In this document: positions 1 through 8,157 of the stretch, one piece after another
How positions within the stretch are numbered: position 1 is the first letter of the stretch
How the letters are laid out: every line of letters starts with the position of its first letter
From: Arthrobacter sp. Soil763
GTDB taxonomy: Bacteria; Actinomycetota; Actinomycetes; Actinomycetales; Micrococcaceae
Assembly (NCBI RefSeq): GCF_001428365.1
Contig: NZ_LMSH01000003.1
Span: 1-64,000 of the forward strand
Direction: 5' to 3'
DNA length: 64,000 nucleotides
Program-made: the position numbers and the translations under genes
The notes under the pieces: model-generated
What the model saw: only the letters and a program-made list of their open reading frames with translations
Database searches by the model: none
What the model was told of the DNA's origin: nothing

Positions 1-598
1 GGAGCAACTTTTCAAACTTACCCGAGTCCGAACCGCTTTGCAAACCGGCGATCCGCCGGAATCCAAAGCAACGAAAGGGTCCCCACCCAAAAACCGGCGC
101 GCACTAATCCGCACCATTTTCCAGGCCGTTTATCAGGGGGTCGGTCGCTATCTTTCCGCTTCAGCGGCGGCGACTCGAATAACTTTACACACCCCCACGA
201 CCCCACGCAAATCCACCCCCAAGCAGGTCGCCGCACCCGAACAAGCGCGGAATGGCGCGGATTTCCGCCGCCCGGACCGCCCACCAACGACCGACAGCCC
301 TGCAACCGACCGATATGCAGTGAGTCACACCCGGCCCACGCTGCTGAATCCCCGGCGACAGATATCCGCAGAGCACGACAGCGGAGCGCTGGATTCCCGT
401 CACCCACTCCCCCGTTGCTCCGCCCGCTCACCCAACGTTCCGCGCGCTCCTCCCCGCCCGCCCCACGTCGTTGCACCGTTCCCCTGCCCGCACTAGGGTG
501 ATTAGTAAGCATGCTTAGCATGCGGCTGACCCACCCGCCGCGTACGCCCAGGGCCTCCCACCGGAGGAACCGGGCGACGCACCAACCGGAGGAGAACC
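1..598. other. Region without a convincing gene, upstream of the SDR gene
   Basis: Open frames exist on both strands here, but their translations are rich in Pro, Arg and Ser without any recognisable domain, and none has a ribosome-binding site. I see no RNA gene. Toward the right end lies a 12-base palindrome (506-517), annotated separately, and a ribosome-binding site for the next gene at about 589-595. The left edge may contain the tail of a neighbouring intergenic region cut by the window. Confidence 0.5.
506..517. promoter_or_regulatory. Perfect 12-bp palindrome upstream of the SDR gene
   Basis: TAAGCATGCTTA is a perfect palindrome, and the hexamer GCATGC recurs at 518-523, so two half-overlapping palindromic blocks sit about 80 bases before the SDR start codon. 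The position fits an operator bound by a dimeric repressor (TetR or MarR type). The regulator is not identifiable from the window. Confidence 0.4.
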
Positions 599-1492
599 AT
601 GACTGACCAGTACACGTTCAGGAACCCCGTCACCGCGTACGAGCAGATCGAGCCGCCGGAGCAGAGCCAGCCGGAACCGGGCCTGGACGCCAAGATGACC
701 CCCAAGGCAGACCTCGGCGAGGACACCTACCGCGGCACCGGGCGGCTGGAAGGCCGGAAGGCGCTCATCACCGGCGCGGACTCCGGGATCGGCGCCGCGA
801 CGGCGATCGCGTTCGCCCGCGAGGGGGCCGACGTCGTCATGTCCTACCTCCCGGAGGAGGAAGAGGACGCAACACGGATCGCGAACCTGATCGAGAAGGC
901 CGGCCGCAAGGCCGTCAAGGTGCCGGGCGACCTCAAGGACTCCGCCGTCTGCCGCGACCTGGTGGAGACCGCGGTCAAGGAGCTCGGCGGCCTGGACATC
1001 CTGGTCAACAACGCCGGCAAGCAGGTGGCGCAGAAGGCTCTCGGCGACATCGAGGATGTGCAGTTCGACCACACGTACAAGACCAATGTGTACGCCATGT
1101 TCTGGCTGACCAAAGAGGCGCTGCCGCACCTGCCGGCGGGATCGAGCATCATCAACACCACGTCGATCCAGGCCTACAGCCCGTCGGAGACGCTGGTCGA
1201 CTACGCCTCCACCAAGGGCGCGATCAACAACTTCACCAAGGGCCTGGCCCAGCAGCTGGCGCCCAAGGGCATCCGGGTCAACGCCGTGGCGCCCGGGCCG
1301 ATCTGGACCCCGCTGCAGCCCAGCGGCGGCCAGCCCACCGAGGATCTGCCGGAGTTCGGCAAGGAAACCCCGCTGGGCCGCGCCGGGCAGCCGGCCGAGC
1401 TGGCGCCGGCGTACGTCTTCCTCGCTTCCTCCGAATCCAGCTACGTGATCGGCGAGACGCTGAACGTCAACGGCGGCATGCCAACCCCGTAA
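599..1492 (+). CDS. SDR family oxidoreductase (YghA/stress-type short-chain dehydrogenase)
   Basis: A 297-residue NAD(P)-dependent short-chain dehydrogenase of the extended-N-terminus subgroup that includes E. coli YghA and Bacillus general-stress dehydrogenases. The first 50 residues form the subgroup's polar extension. The Rossmann motif TGADSGIG is at about 58-65, NNAG at 137-140, and the catalytic triad is Ser189, Tyr202 and Lys206 (YASTK). The C-terminal GETLNVNGG motif is present. The ATG is preceded by GGAGGAG with good spacing. The gene stands alone and ends at a strong hairpin. The substrate cannot be read from sequence; relatives reduce aldehydes or ketones and are often stress induced. 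Confidence 0.93.
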   Translation: MTDQYTFRNPVTAYEQIEPPEQSQPEPGLDAKMTPKADLGEDTYRGTGRLEGRKALITGADSGIGAATAIAFAREGADVVMSYLPEEEEDATRIANLIEKAGRKAVKVPGDLKDSAVCRDLVETAVKELGGLDILVNNAGKQVAQKALGDIEDVQFDHTYKTNVYAMFWLTKEALPHLPAGSSIINTTSIQAYSPSETLVDYASTKGAINNFTKGLAQQLAPKGIRVNAVAPGPIWTPLQPSGGQPTEDLPEFGKETPLGRAGQPAELAPAYVFLASSESSYVIGETLNVNGGMPTP

Positions 1493-1508
1493 GCGCTCCG
1501 CAAGCGCC

Positions 1509-1544
1509 AGTGGGCCCCTCCCGGATTCTCGGGAGGGGCCCACT
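1509..1544. terminator. Strong hairpin terminator after the SDR gene, shared with the convergent PhoD gene
   Basis: Perfect 15-bp stem (1509-1523 with 1530-1544) and 6-base loop GATTCT, followed by GCCGTTTT on the plus strand. The hairpin lies between the SDR stop codon and the convergent phosphatase gene, so it may stop transcription from both sides. Confidence 0.8.
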
Positions 1545-1621
1545 GCCGTTTTGGCGCCGTTGCGGGATGGATGCCGGCGGCGGGGGACCCCGGCGCCGGG
1601 CGCCACGAGGCGTCGCCCGGC

Positions 1622-3241
1622 CTACCGCTGCGGCTGCAGCGCCTTGCTCCACAGCACGGCGCCGTTGGCGTTGCGCAGGCTGACCGTGAAGACGTCGTCG
1701 GCGCCGAGGTCCACGTGGCCGAAGTACTGGCTCTCGCCGCTGCGCGGGGACTCATTGGCGTACGTCCCGGCCTTAAAGAACGCCACTTCCGGGCCGAAGG
1801 TGCCGTCCAGGGCGTTGGGGCCGAAGCTGCCGGCGTTGATCGGTCCGGCGACGAATTCCCAGAACGGGTCGAAGTCCGTGAAGGCGGCGCGCTCGGGCGA
1901 GTAGTGGTGGGCGGCGCAGTAGTGCACGTCGGCGGTCAGCCAGACCACGTTCTTAACCCGGTTGCGCTTGAACGCCGAGAGCACCCCGGCGAGCTCGAGT
2001 TCCTTGCCCAGGGGCGCGCCGGCGTCGCGGTTGGAGATTGACTCCTGGTTGACGGGGCCGTCCGGCACCACCAGTCCGAGTGGGAGGTCGGCGGCGATGA
2101 CCTTCCACGTGGCCTTGGACCTGCTGACCTCGCGGATCAGCCAGTCGGCCTGCTCCTGGCCCAGGATGTGGGTCAGCTGCGTTTCCTTCCCGTCCGTGTT
2201 GGCGTCCTTGTAGGTGCGCATGTCCAGGCAGAAGATCTCCAGCTGCGGGCCGCGGCTGATCTTGCGGTAGATGCGGGCCGGTTCGAACCCGGTGCCGCCG
2301 GAACGGACCCCCGAGATCGGCTGGTACTCCTGCCACGCCTGCCGGCCGCGGGCGGCGAGCACGTCCACGCGGCGTTCGGTGTAGCGGTTGTCGGTGAGGA
2401 TCTGGCCCGGGTACCAGTTGTTGTGCGTCTCGTGGTCGTCCCACTGGGCAATCACCGGGACCTCCGCGTAGAGCGCGCGGACGTTCCTGTCCATCATGTT
2501 GTAGCGGTGCCGGCCGCGGTATTCGTTGAGCGTCTCGGCCACCTTGGAGACTTCCTCGGTGACGAGGTTGCGCCACACTTGCCCGTTCGGTTCGGTCACC
2601 TCCGCGCCGATCGGGCCGTCGGCGTAGATGGTGTCGCCGGAGTGGATGAAGAAGTCCGGCCGCGTCGCGTGCATGGCCGCGTAGCCGCGCATCCCGCCGA
2701 TCTCTTCGTTGATGCCCCAGCCCTGGCCGGCGGTGTCGCCGCTCCAGACGAAGCTTTGGCCGCGGGCGGCGCGGCCGCTGCGGAGCAGCCCGGTTCCAGG
2801 GGCGGTGCTGAAGGATCCCTGCGCGGTCTCGCCGGCGTTCCCGTCGGCGTCTTCGAAGTGCATGGTGACCGCGAAGCGGGTCCCCGCGGGCAGGTGCTCG
2901 GCGTTGATCCTGGCGGTGAAGTCGGTCGCCTCGGTCGCGGGGCTCCCCCGCAGCACCCGCCGGAAGGCGCGTCCGCCGCGGAGCGGGGACCCGTCGTCGT
3001 CGACCGCCAGCAGGTCCGCGACCAGCCGGCCGGGGCCTGACGCGCGGGACCACAACACCCCGGAGCCGGTGGTGACGTCGCCGTTGGCGATGCCGGACGG
3101 CAGCGTCAGGCGGTTGCGGACGAGGGCGATGCCGGCGGGCCAGGCGGCGCTGGCAGCCCCGCCCGTTGCGGGGACGACGGCGGCGGCGCCGGCAGCGGCC
3201 AGGGCACCTTTGATGACATTGCGGCGGGTGAAATCAGTCAT
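1622..3241 (-). CDS. Tat-exported PhoD-like alkaline phosphatase/phosphodiesterase (copy 1)
   Basis: A 539-residue secreted metallophosphatase of the PhoD family, which releases phosphate from phosphomonoesters or diesters outside the cell using Fe/Ca-type metal centres. The N-terminus TRRNVIKG followed by an Ala-rich stretch is a Tat signal. A PhoD N-terminal domain (GIANGDVTTGSGVLWSR) precedes the catalytic core with metal-ligand motifs HSGDT, WDDHETHNNW and TADVHY. The long open frame extends 55 codons further upstream, but the ATG at 3241 was chosen because it opens directly into the Tat motif. It converges on the SDR gene. The family is usually induced by phosphate limitation; no Pho box was recognised. 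Confidence 0.93.
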   Translation of the reverse strand: MTDFTRRNVIKGALAAAGAAAVVPATGGAASAAWPAGIALVRNRLTLPSGIANGDVTTGSGVLWSRASGPGRLVADLLAVDDDGSPLRGGRAFRRVLRGSPATEATDFTARINAEHLPAGTRFAVTMHFEDADGNAGETAQGSFSTAPGTGLLRSGRAARGQSFVWSGDTAGQGWGINEEIGGMRGYAAMHATRPDFFIHSGDTIYADGPIGAEVTEPNGQVWRNLVTEEVSKVAETLNEYRGRHRYNMMDRNVRALYAEVPVIAQWDDHETHNNWYPGQILTDNRYTERRVDVLAARGRQAWQEYQPISGVRSGGTGFEPARIYRKISRGPQLEIFCLDMRTYKDANTDGKETQLTHILGQEQADWLIREVSRSKATWKVIAADLPLGLVVPDGPVNQESISNRDAGAPLGKELELAGVLSAFKRNRVKNVVWLTADVHYCAAHHYSPERAAFTDFDPFWEFVAGPINAGSFGPNALDGTFGPEVAFFKAGTYANESPRSGESQYFGHVDLGADDVFTVSLRNANGAVLWSKALQPQR

Positions 3242-3327
3242 GCGTCCCAGCCTTGACGGTGCGGGTGAACCGGCGGTGGCGGCGGCATGAACTGCGCCGG
3301 GCCAGTGGGTGGGCCCGGCGCCGGGGT

Positions 3328-3522
3328 CTACCGGAACCAGAGGGTGGGCGGGAAACTCCGGTTCGCTGACGCGTACGGCTCGCTCGGCAGGTGGCCGGCG
3401 GTCCACGGCTCATCGGACCGCACCTCCGGGGTGCGGCCGTGCCCGTCCCGGAGGATGGCGGCGAACGTGCCGGGGATCGCGACCAGCGCGGACCCGGCGA
3501 GCAGGATGGTGAGAACTTCCAT
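3328..3522 (-). CDS. Small membrane protein, 64 residues, unknown function
   Basis: A 64-residue protein whose first 23 residues (MEVLTILLAGSALVAIPGTF and on) form one membrane-spanning segment or an uncleaved signal anchor, followed by a charged soluble tail ending in PTLWFR. A GAGGTG ribosome-binding site lies 8 bases before the ATG. It sits between the PhoD gene and the divergent SARP regulator. Similar small proteins occur in related actinobacteria as far as I recall, but I know of no function. The ribosome-binding site and protein-like tail support a real gene. Confidence 0.6.
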   Translation of the reverse strand: MEVLTILLAGSALVAIPGTFAAILRDGHGRTPEVRSDEPWTAGHLPSEPYASANRSFPPTLWFR

Positions 3523-3622
3523 TGGTGATGCACCTCGATGGTGGGTGGTGGGTGGATGGAACCAGTGTCGCCAGGCACCGTGTGAGCAGGCGTGTGAGGG
3601 CGTTCCGGCGGTAAAATTCGGT

Positions 3623-5452
3623 ATGGCCGACACCTGGATTCGGCTCCTCGGCCCGCCCCGGATCGAACCCCCTGACCCAGCACCTACGGACCCCCGCCAA
3701 GGGGACGGCGCTCCCCCGCAGCCCCGCGGCCGCAAGGCGTGGGCGGTGCTCGCCTATCTCGCCCTGAACCCGGCCGGCGCCGGCCGCGCCCGCACCGCCG
3801 CGCTGCTGTTTCCCGACGCGGCGGATCCTTTGGGCGCCCTCCGGTGGAACCTGTCCGAACTGCGCCGGGTGCTCGGCGGGGCGGCGATCGCCGGCGATCC
3901 CCTGCGGTTGGACCTGCAGCCGGGCTGGCGGTGCGACGTGCTGGAGCTCGGCCCCGCCGCCGCCCGGGACCTGGACCCGCGCCGGTTCGAGGGCAAGCTG
4001 CTGGAGGGTCTGGACTTCACGGACAGCCCGGTGTTTGAGTCCTGGCTCGCGGACCAGCGGTACCGGCTGGAGAACGCGGTGCGGGCCCTGCTCTCCGACG
4101 CCGCGCTGGCTGCGCTGGCGGCCGGCGTCCCGGCGGACGCCGCGGCCCTCGCTTCCCGGGCGCTGCAGCGGGATCCGTTCAATGCCGACTGCGCCGCCGT
4201 GCTGGTCAAGGCACTGGTGGCTCTCGGTGACCGGCGCCGCGCCCGCGAGCAGGTCACCAGGTTCGGCGAGCTGTACCGCGCGGAGCTGGGCATGCCGCCG
4301 CCCGAGGAGGTTGGCCGGGCGCTCACGGATCCGGTCACCGCCGCGGATTCCGCCACCCCGGCGAATGCGGCCACGGTCCGGTCCTACCTCGACGCCGGCG
4401 CCGCCTCACTCTCGGCCGGAGCGGTGGACCGCGGGCTCGCGCAGCTGCGCCTCGCCGTCGAGCTCGCCCAGCGGGCGGGTGAGCGGCACCTGCTGGCCGA
4501 GGCGCTGGTCACCCTTGCCGGGGCGGTCATCCACCAGGCGGGCGGCCGCGGCGCCGAGGTGGCGGACTTCCTGCACCGCGCGCTGACGGCGGAAGCGCCC
4601 GACGGCGGCTCCCGCACCGCCGCTGCGGCGTACCGTGAGCTGGGCTACCTCGCCGTGCAGCGCGGGGTGCCGGACCGGGCCGCCGGCTGGCTGGCGAAGG
4701 CGATGGGGGCGGCCGCGGGGTTTCCGGACGAGCAGTCGCGGATCCTGGCGATCCAGGGGATGCTCGCCTCGGACACCGCACGGTACGCCGATGCGGCGGC
4801 TGCGCTGGGCGAATCAGTGAGGCTTGCCGGCGAGGCGGGGAACCGCCGGCAGCAGGCGTTCGGCGAGGCGCTGCTGGGCCGCGTGCACCTGATCCGCGGC
4901 GAGCTCGACCTGGCCGGGACGTGCCTGGACCGGGCGCTGGACGGCGTGGCCGCGGAACACTGGACGGCGTTCGAACCGTTCGTGGCGGGGCTGCGCGGCG
5001 AAACCTACCTCGCTGCCGGAAAGCTCGAGGAAGCGGCGGCATTGATCGACCGGGCCTGGGTGATGGCGGAGTTGGCGGGCGACCACTGCTACATGGCCCT
5101 CGCGGCCGGCGCCGAGGCGCGGCTGTTCCTGGCCCACGGCGACCTGGCGGCCGCCGAACACTGGGTGGGCCGGGGTCTTGAGCCCAGCCCGTGGTACCTC
5201 TGGTATTCGGCGCGGCTGCTGGATGTCGCAACAGAAGTTGCGCTGGCCGCCGGCTCGCCCCGGGCGCCGGAGTTCGCGGACCGGCTGGGCGCGCTGGCCG
5301 GCCGGTCCGGGATGCGCGAGTTTGCGGTGCGGGCGCAGTCGCACCGGGCCGTGCTGGGCGATCCGGACGCCGCGGAATCTGCGCGGTGGCTTGCCAAGGA
5401 AATCGACAACCCCGTCCTGGCCGGGTGGGTGGCGCGGCGGCAGGGCGGGTGA
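3623..5452 (+). CDS. SARP/BTAD-type transcriptional regulator with TPR-like C-terminal half
   Basis: A 609-residue regulator. Residues about 30-110 resemble the OmpR-like winged helix of SARP proteins (RGRKAWAVLAYLAL, then LRWNLSELRRVLG). Residues about 110-230 form the bacterial transcriptional activation domain (BTAD), rich in Ala-Leu helices. The remaining roughly 380 residues are helical repeats of TPR style. The frame is open 112 codons further upstream, but the ATG at 3623 begins the recognisable fold; its ribosome-binding site is weak. The gene is divergent from the 64-residue membrane protein. SARP/BTAD proteins activate secondary metabolism or local operons, but no such cluster is nearby, so the target is unknown. 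Confidence 0.82.
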   Translation: MADTWIRLLGPPRIEPPDPAPTDPRQGDGAPPQPRGRKAWAVLAYLALNPAGAGRARTAALLFPDAADPLGALRWNLSELRRVLGGAAIAGDPLRLDLQPGWRCDVLELGPAAARDLDPRRFEGKLLEGLDFTDSPVFESWLADQRYRLENAVRALLSDAALAALAAGVPADAAALASRALQRDPFNADCAAVLVKALVALGDRRRAREQVTRFGELYRAELGMPPPEEVGRALTDPVTAADSATPANAATVRSYLDAGAASLSAGAVDRGLAQLRLAVELAQRAGERHLLAEALVTLAGAVIHQAGGRGAEVADFLHRALTAEAPDGGSRTAAAAYRELGYLAVQRGVPDRAAGWLAKAMGAAAGFPDEQSRILAIQGMLASDTARYADAAAALGESVRLAGEAGNRRQQAFGEALLGRVHLIRGELDLAGTCLDRALDGVAAEHWTAFEPFVAGLRGETYLAAGKLEEAAALIDRAWVMAELAGDHCYMALAAGAEARLFLAHGDLAAAEHWVGRGLEPSPWYLWYSARLLDVATEVALAAGSPRAPEFADRLGALAGRSGMREFAVRAQSHRAVLGDPDAAESARWLAKEIDNPVLAGWVARRQGG

Positions 5453-5532
5453 GGCGCCGGCGTCGGTGGGGCGGCCGGCGTCGGGCGGTGTGCGGTGCGG
5501 TGGGCGTCGAGGCACACCCGGGTTAAACAAAA

Positions 5533-5560
5533 GCAGGGCCCGTCCGAAGACGGGCCCTGC
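5533..5560 (-). terminator. Rho-independent terminator of the cold-shock gene
   Basis: A perfect 12-bp stem (5533-5544 with 5549-5560) and tetraloop CGAA, followed on the minus strand by TTTTG. It lies about 34 bases after the cold-shock stop codon and also faces the end of the SARP gene. Confidence 0.88.
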
Positions 5561-5593
5561 TCGAAACCTAACGGTCCGTAGATCTCTAGAAAA

Positions 5594-5797
5594 TTAGAGA
5601 GCCTGGATGTTGGTAGCCTGGGGACCCTTGGGGCCCTGCTCGGTTTCGAAGGAAACCTTCTGGTTCTCTTCGAGGGAGCGGAAGCCGGAGGAGTTGATCG
5701 CGGAGTAGTGCGCGAAAACGTCCTGCGAGGAGTCATCGGGGGAAATGAAGCCGAAGCCCTTTTCAGCGTTAAACCATTTGACGGTACCAGTAGCCAT
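5594..5797 (-). CDS. Cold-shock protein (CspA family)
   Basis: A 67-residue single cold-shock domain that binds single-stranded RNA and DNA and melts mRNA structure. RNP1 (KGFGFI, residues 13-18) and RNP2 (VFAHY, 27-31) are intact and the length is exactly that of the family. AAGGAC lies 7 bases before the ATG. The A/T-rich, strongly biased codon choice in the first codons and the strong terminator suggest high expression. A leader of more than 100 bases with a hairpin lies upstream and may be regulatory. Confidence 0.97.
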   Translation of the reverse strand: MATGTVKWFNAEKGFGFISPDDSSQDVFAHYSAINSSGFRSLEENQKVSFETEQGPKGPQATNIQAL

Positions 5798-5819
5798 TAT
5801 TTTTGTCCTTCGTGAAGAT

Positions 5820-5849
5820 GGAGGAAAAGTCCCGACTTTCGGGTCCTCC
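5820..5849 (-). promoter_or_regulatory. Hairpin in the 5' leader of the cold-shock gene
   Basis: On the minus strand the leader can fold as GGAGG / CCTCC (5 bp) enclosing CCCGA / TCGGG (5 bp) with a 3-base loop, separated by a short asymmetric bulge. It lies 8-10 bases upstream of the AAGGAC ribosome-binding site (5805-5810). Cold-shock mRNAs commonly carry structured leaders; a role as a thermosensor here is inference. Confidence 0.4.
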
Positions 5850-5984
5850 GGTGTGGGGTGTTCAAAACCGCTACTTCAGAAGAACGCGGACTTTCGACCG
5901 CGCGTACTGCCTGAACTACCAACTGCATAAACACAACAACAGGTTCAACACTACAGGAGATTTCCGCGGCCGTTGACCACACGC

Positions 5985-7208
5985 CTAGGGGACGGGTTGG
6001 TGCGCCCGAGCGACGGTGACATTCGAGGGCGGGGCGGCCGACGGCGCCGCGGCGCGCGGCGCGGCGGTCGCTCCCCCGCCCCGGCGGGCAATGCGCCGGT
6101 CCACGGCGCGCCCGGCGGCGACGGACAGGCGCTGCGCGGGCTGCTCCACGTAGCGGAAGAACAGCTCGGCCGCGGCGAAACAGAGGACCACGGCGACGGC
6201 TAGCGCCAGCGGCAGCGAGACCGACCGCAGCAGCGTGACGGCGGCCAGGATGATGGGCAGGTGCACCAGGTAGAGGCTGAAGGAGATGCGGCCCAGCCAC
6301 TGCGCGGCAGCGGTGTCGCCGAGCTTTTTAGCCGGACCGCAGAGCAGGAACACCAGGACGAGCAGCGTTGCGCCGACGGTGATCAGCGCCTCGACCCCCT
6401 TCACGGGTTTCGCGGGGCTAAGCCATTCGGCGTTGGCCAGGAGAAGGCCGGCGGCCGTCAGCGGAAGCCAGACGAGCCGCGGCCAGGCGCCGGTCAGCTC
6501 GCGGATCCGGTCCCGTTCGACACCCAGGATGGCGCCGATGGCGAAGATGGGCAGGTAGATCAGCCACTGCACCTCCTGCACGGCGCCCACCACGGAAAGG
6601 CCGACGACGAGCGCCAGCTTCAGGTGCCAGATGCGCCGCCACCGCAGGGCCACCAGCACGTACAGCGGAAGCAGCAGCGAGAACAGGACCTCCCAGCGCA
6701 GGGTCCACAACGGCGTGTTCACGGTACTCGCGCCGAGTAGCAGCAGGCCGTCCCGGGCCACGCGGCCCAGCTCCGGATCGACGACGTACATGTCCGCCCA
6801 CGAGCTTTGCAGCGGCGACGCCGTGCGGGGTATCAGCGCGATCAGGGCCGCCGCCAGCACCAGCGACGCCCACGCCGGAAGGTAGAGCCGCAGCAGCCGC
6901 TTCACGTAGTACGAGGCCCAGCCCTTGCCGCGGCCCGGCTTGGTGAAGGGCAGGATGAGGACAAATCCGGAGAGCACGAAGAACACGTGGACCGCGGGCG
7001 TGCCGTTCCAGAGCAGATGCAGCGGCGAGAACACCGCCCAGGACTCCGCGCTGTTGAGCGGGCGGGAGCGTTCGTCGAAGACAACGTGGCCGATGCCGGG
7101 TACGACGGAGAGCACGTGGCAGGCGACGACCACCAAGGCGGCGAGCCCGCGGAGGCCGTCCAGTTGCGTGACTCGGGAGGTTCCAGGCTGTTTCGACATC
7201 ACCTCCAT
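5985..7208 (-). CDS. OafA/YrhL-type membrane acyltransferase (acyltransferase 3 family)
   Basis: A 407-residue integral membrane protein of the acyltransferase 3 family, which moves O-acyl groups from acyl donors to surface sugars or lipids. The family hallmark is near the N-terminus (QLDGLRGLAALVVVACHVLS), followed by about ten hydrophobic segments, FFVLSGFVL, and a conserved ISFSLYLVHLP segment near residue 325. The charged Arg/Ala-rich C-terminus is cytoplasmic. The start at 7208 has no good ribosome-binding site; an alternative ATG at 7199 is preceded by GGAGG at very short spacing. No polysaccharide cluster is adjacent, so the acceptor is unknown. Confidence 0.9.
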   Translation of the reverse strand: MEVMSKQPGTSRVTQLDGLRGLAALVVVACHVLSVVPGIGHVVFDERSRPLNSAESWAVFSPLHLLWNGTPAVHVFFVLSGFVLILPFTKPGRGKGWASYYVKRLLRLYLPAWASLVLAAALIALIPRTASPLQSSWADMYVVDPELGRVARDGLLLLGASTVNTPLWTLRWEVLFSLLLPLYVLVALRWRRIWHLKLALVVGLSVVGAVQEVQWLIYLPIFAIGAILGVERDRIRELTGAWPRLVWLPLTAAGLLLANAEWLSPAKPVKGVEALITVGATLLVLVFLLCGPAKKLGDTAAAQWLGRISFSLYLVHLPIILAAVTLLRSVSLPLALAVAVVLCFAAAELFFRYVEQPAQRLSVAAGRAVDRRIARRGGGATAAPRAAAPSAAPPSNVTVARAHQPVP

Positions 7209-7284
7209 GTTACCAGTTCGTTACATTCGGGAGGGGGTGGAAAGACGCTGCGAGGGGACCCGCTCCGCTATGGGAACTCCCCGG

Positions 7285-7986
7285 TCACCGCAGCCCTGCG
7301 CCCGGTGTTCTCGGCCCGGCGAGGGTTCCCGGCAGTTCGCGCAGGGAAGCGACGGTGTAGTCGGGAGCCGAGAAGTAGCCCGGGTAAGGGACCCCGCTCC
7401 GGTTGATCCACGCCGTGCGGAGGCCGGCCGCGGCCGCGCCGTGGATGTCCCAGGGGTGAACCGCCACCAGCAGCATCTGCCCGGGCTCGCCGGCGCAAGC
7501 CGACGCCGCGTGAAGGTAAGCGGCCGCGGCGGGCTTCCAGCCGGGGGCGTCTTCCACGGACAGAAGCCGTTCAAACCGGTCCCGGATGCCCGCCGTCGTG
7601 AGCAGTTCCTCCGCCACGCGGGTGGCGCCATTGGACAGGGTGACCAGCCGGTAGCCCGCGGCCTGCAAGTCGTGGACCCCGTCCGCAACATCGGGATGCA
7701 GGCCCAGCCCGGCCAGCCCGGCCATGACGTGCTCCACCGCCCGGTCGCGGTCCATACCGGTCCCTGCGTCGGCGAGCAGGCCGCGCAGGGCCTCGGCGCC
7801 GATCTCGGCAAAGGAGCCGTTGCCGCCGGCCGCCGTCAGGGCGAACCCGTCGCGCAGCAGCGTGGCGAACCAGAGTTTCGCCATCTCCGCGGGGGCGCCA
7901 GCTTCGACGAAGCGCTCCGCCATCGGCGCCATGTCCGAGAGCGTTTCATTGACGTCGAAAATGACGATGGAGGGCGCGCTGTTCAT
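7285..7986 (-). CDS. HAD hydrolase, (S)-2-haloacid dehalogenase (type II) family
   Basis: A 233-residue HAD-superfamily hydrolase. Motif I is FDVNETL with the nucleophile Asp; the SNG motif II is near residue 120, the Lys of motif III is in PGWKPAAAAY, and the final acidic motif region appears as HPWDIHGAAAAGLRTAWINR. These match the type II haloacid dehalogenase group, which hydrolyses short 2-haloalkanoates, although many members act on phosphates. The frame is open nine codons upstream, but AAGGAG lies six bases before the ATG at 7986, so that start is chosen. It is a single gene, divergent from the second PhoD phosphatase. Confidence 0.88.
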   Translation of the reverse strand: MNSAPSIVIFDVNETLSDMAPMAERFVEAGAPAEMAKLWFATLLRDGFALTAAGGNGSFAEIGAEALRGLLADAGTGMDRDRAVEHVMAGLAGLGLHPDVADGVHDLQAAGYRLVTLSNGATRVAEELLTTAGIRDRFERLLSVEDAPGWKPAAAAYLHAASACAGEPGQMLLVAVHPWDIHGAAAAGLRTAWINRSGVPYPGYFSAPDYTVASLRELPGTLAGPRTPGAGLR

Positions 7987-8157
7987 CAGTTCTCCTTGGC
8001 CGCCTCGCAGCACCGGTTACAGGGTCCTCTTGGAACCTCGGATTCCCGGGCCTTCGGACCACAGACCTTACTCGGGCCTCCAACCCTTGTCACGCAGTTA
8101 ACGCCTCATTCACGCAGCCCTCAGAAACTGTCAATGCGCCGAAAATACTGTCAGGCC

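Noticed and set aside
38-496. Open frame of 152 codons on the plus strand and a similar one on the minus strand at the left edge
   Set aside because: Low-complexity Pro/Arg/Ser translation, no ribosome-binding site, no domain.
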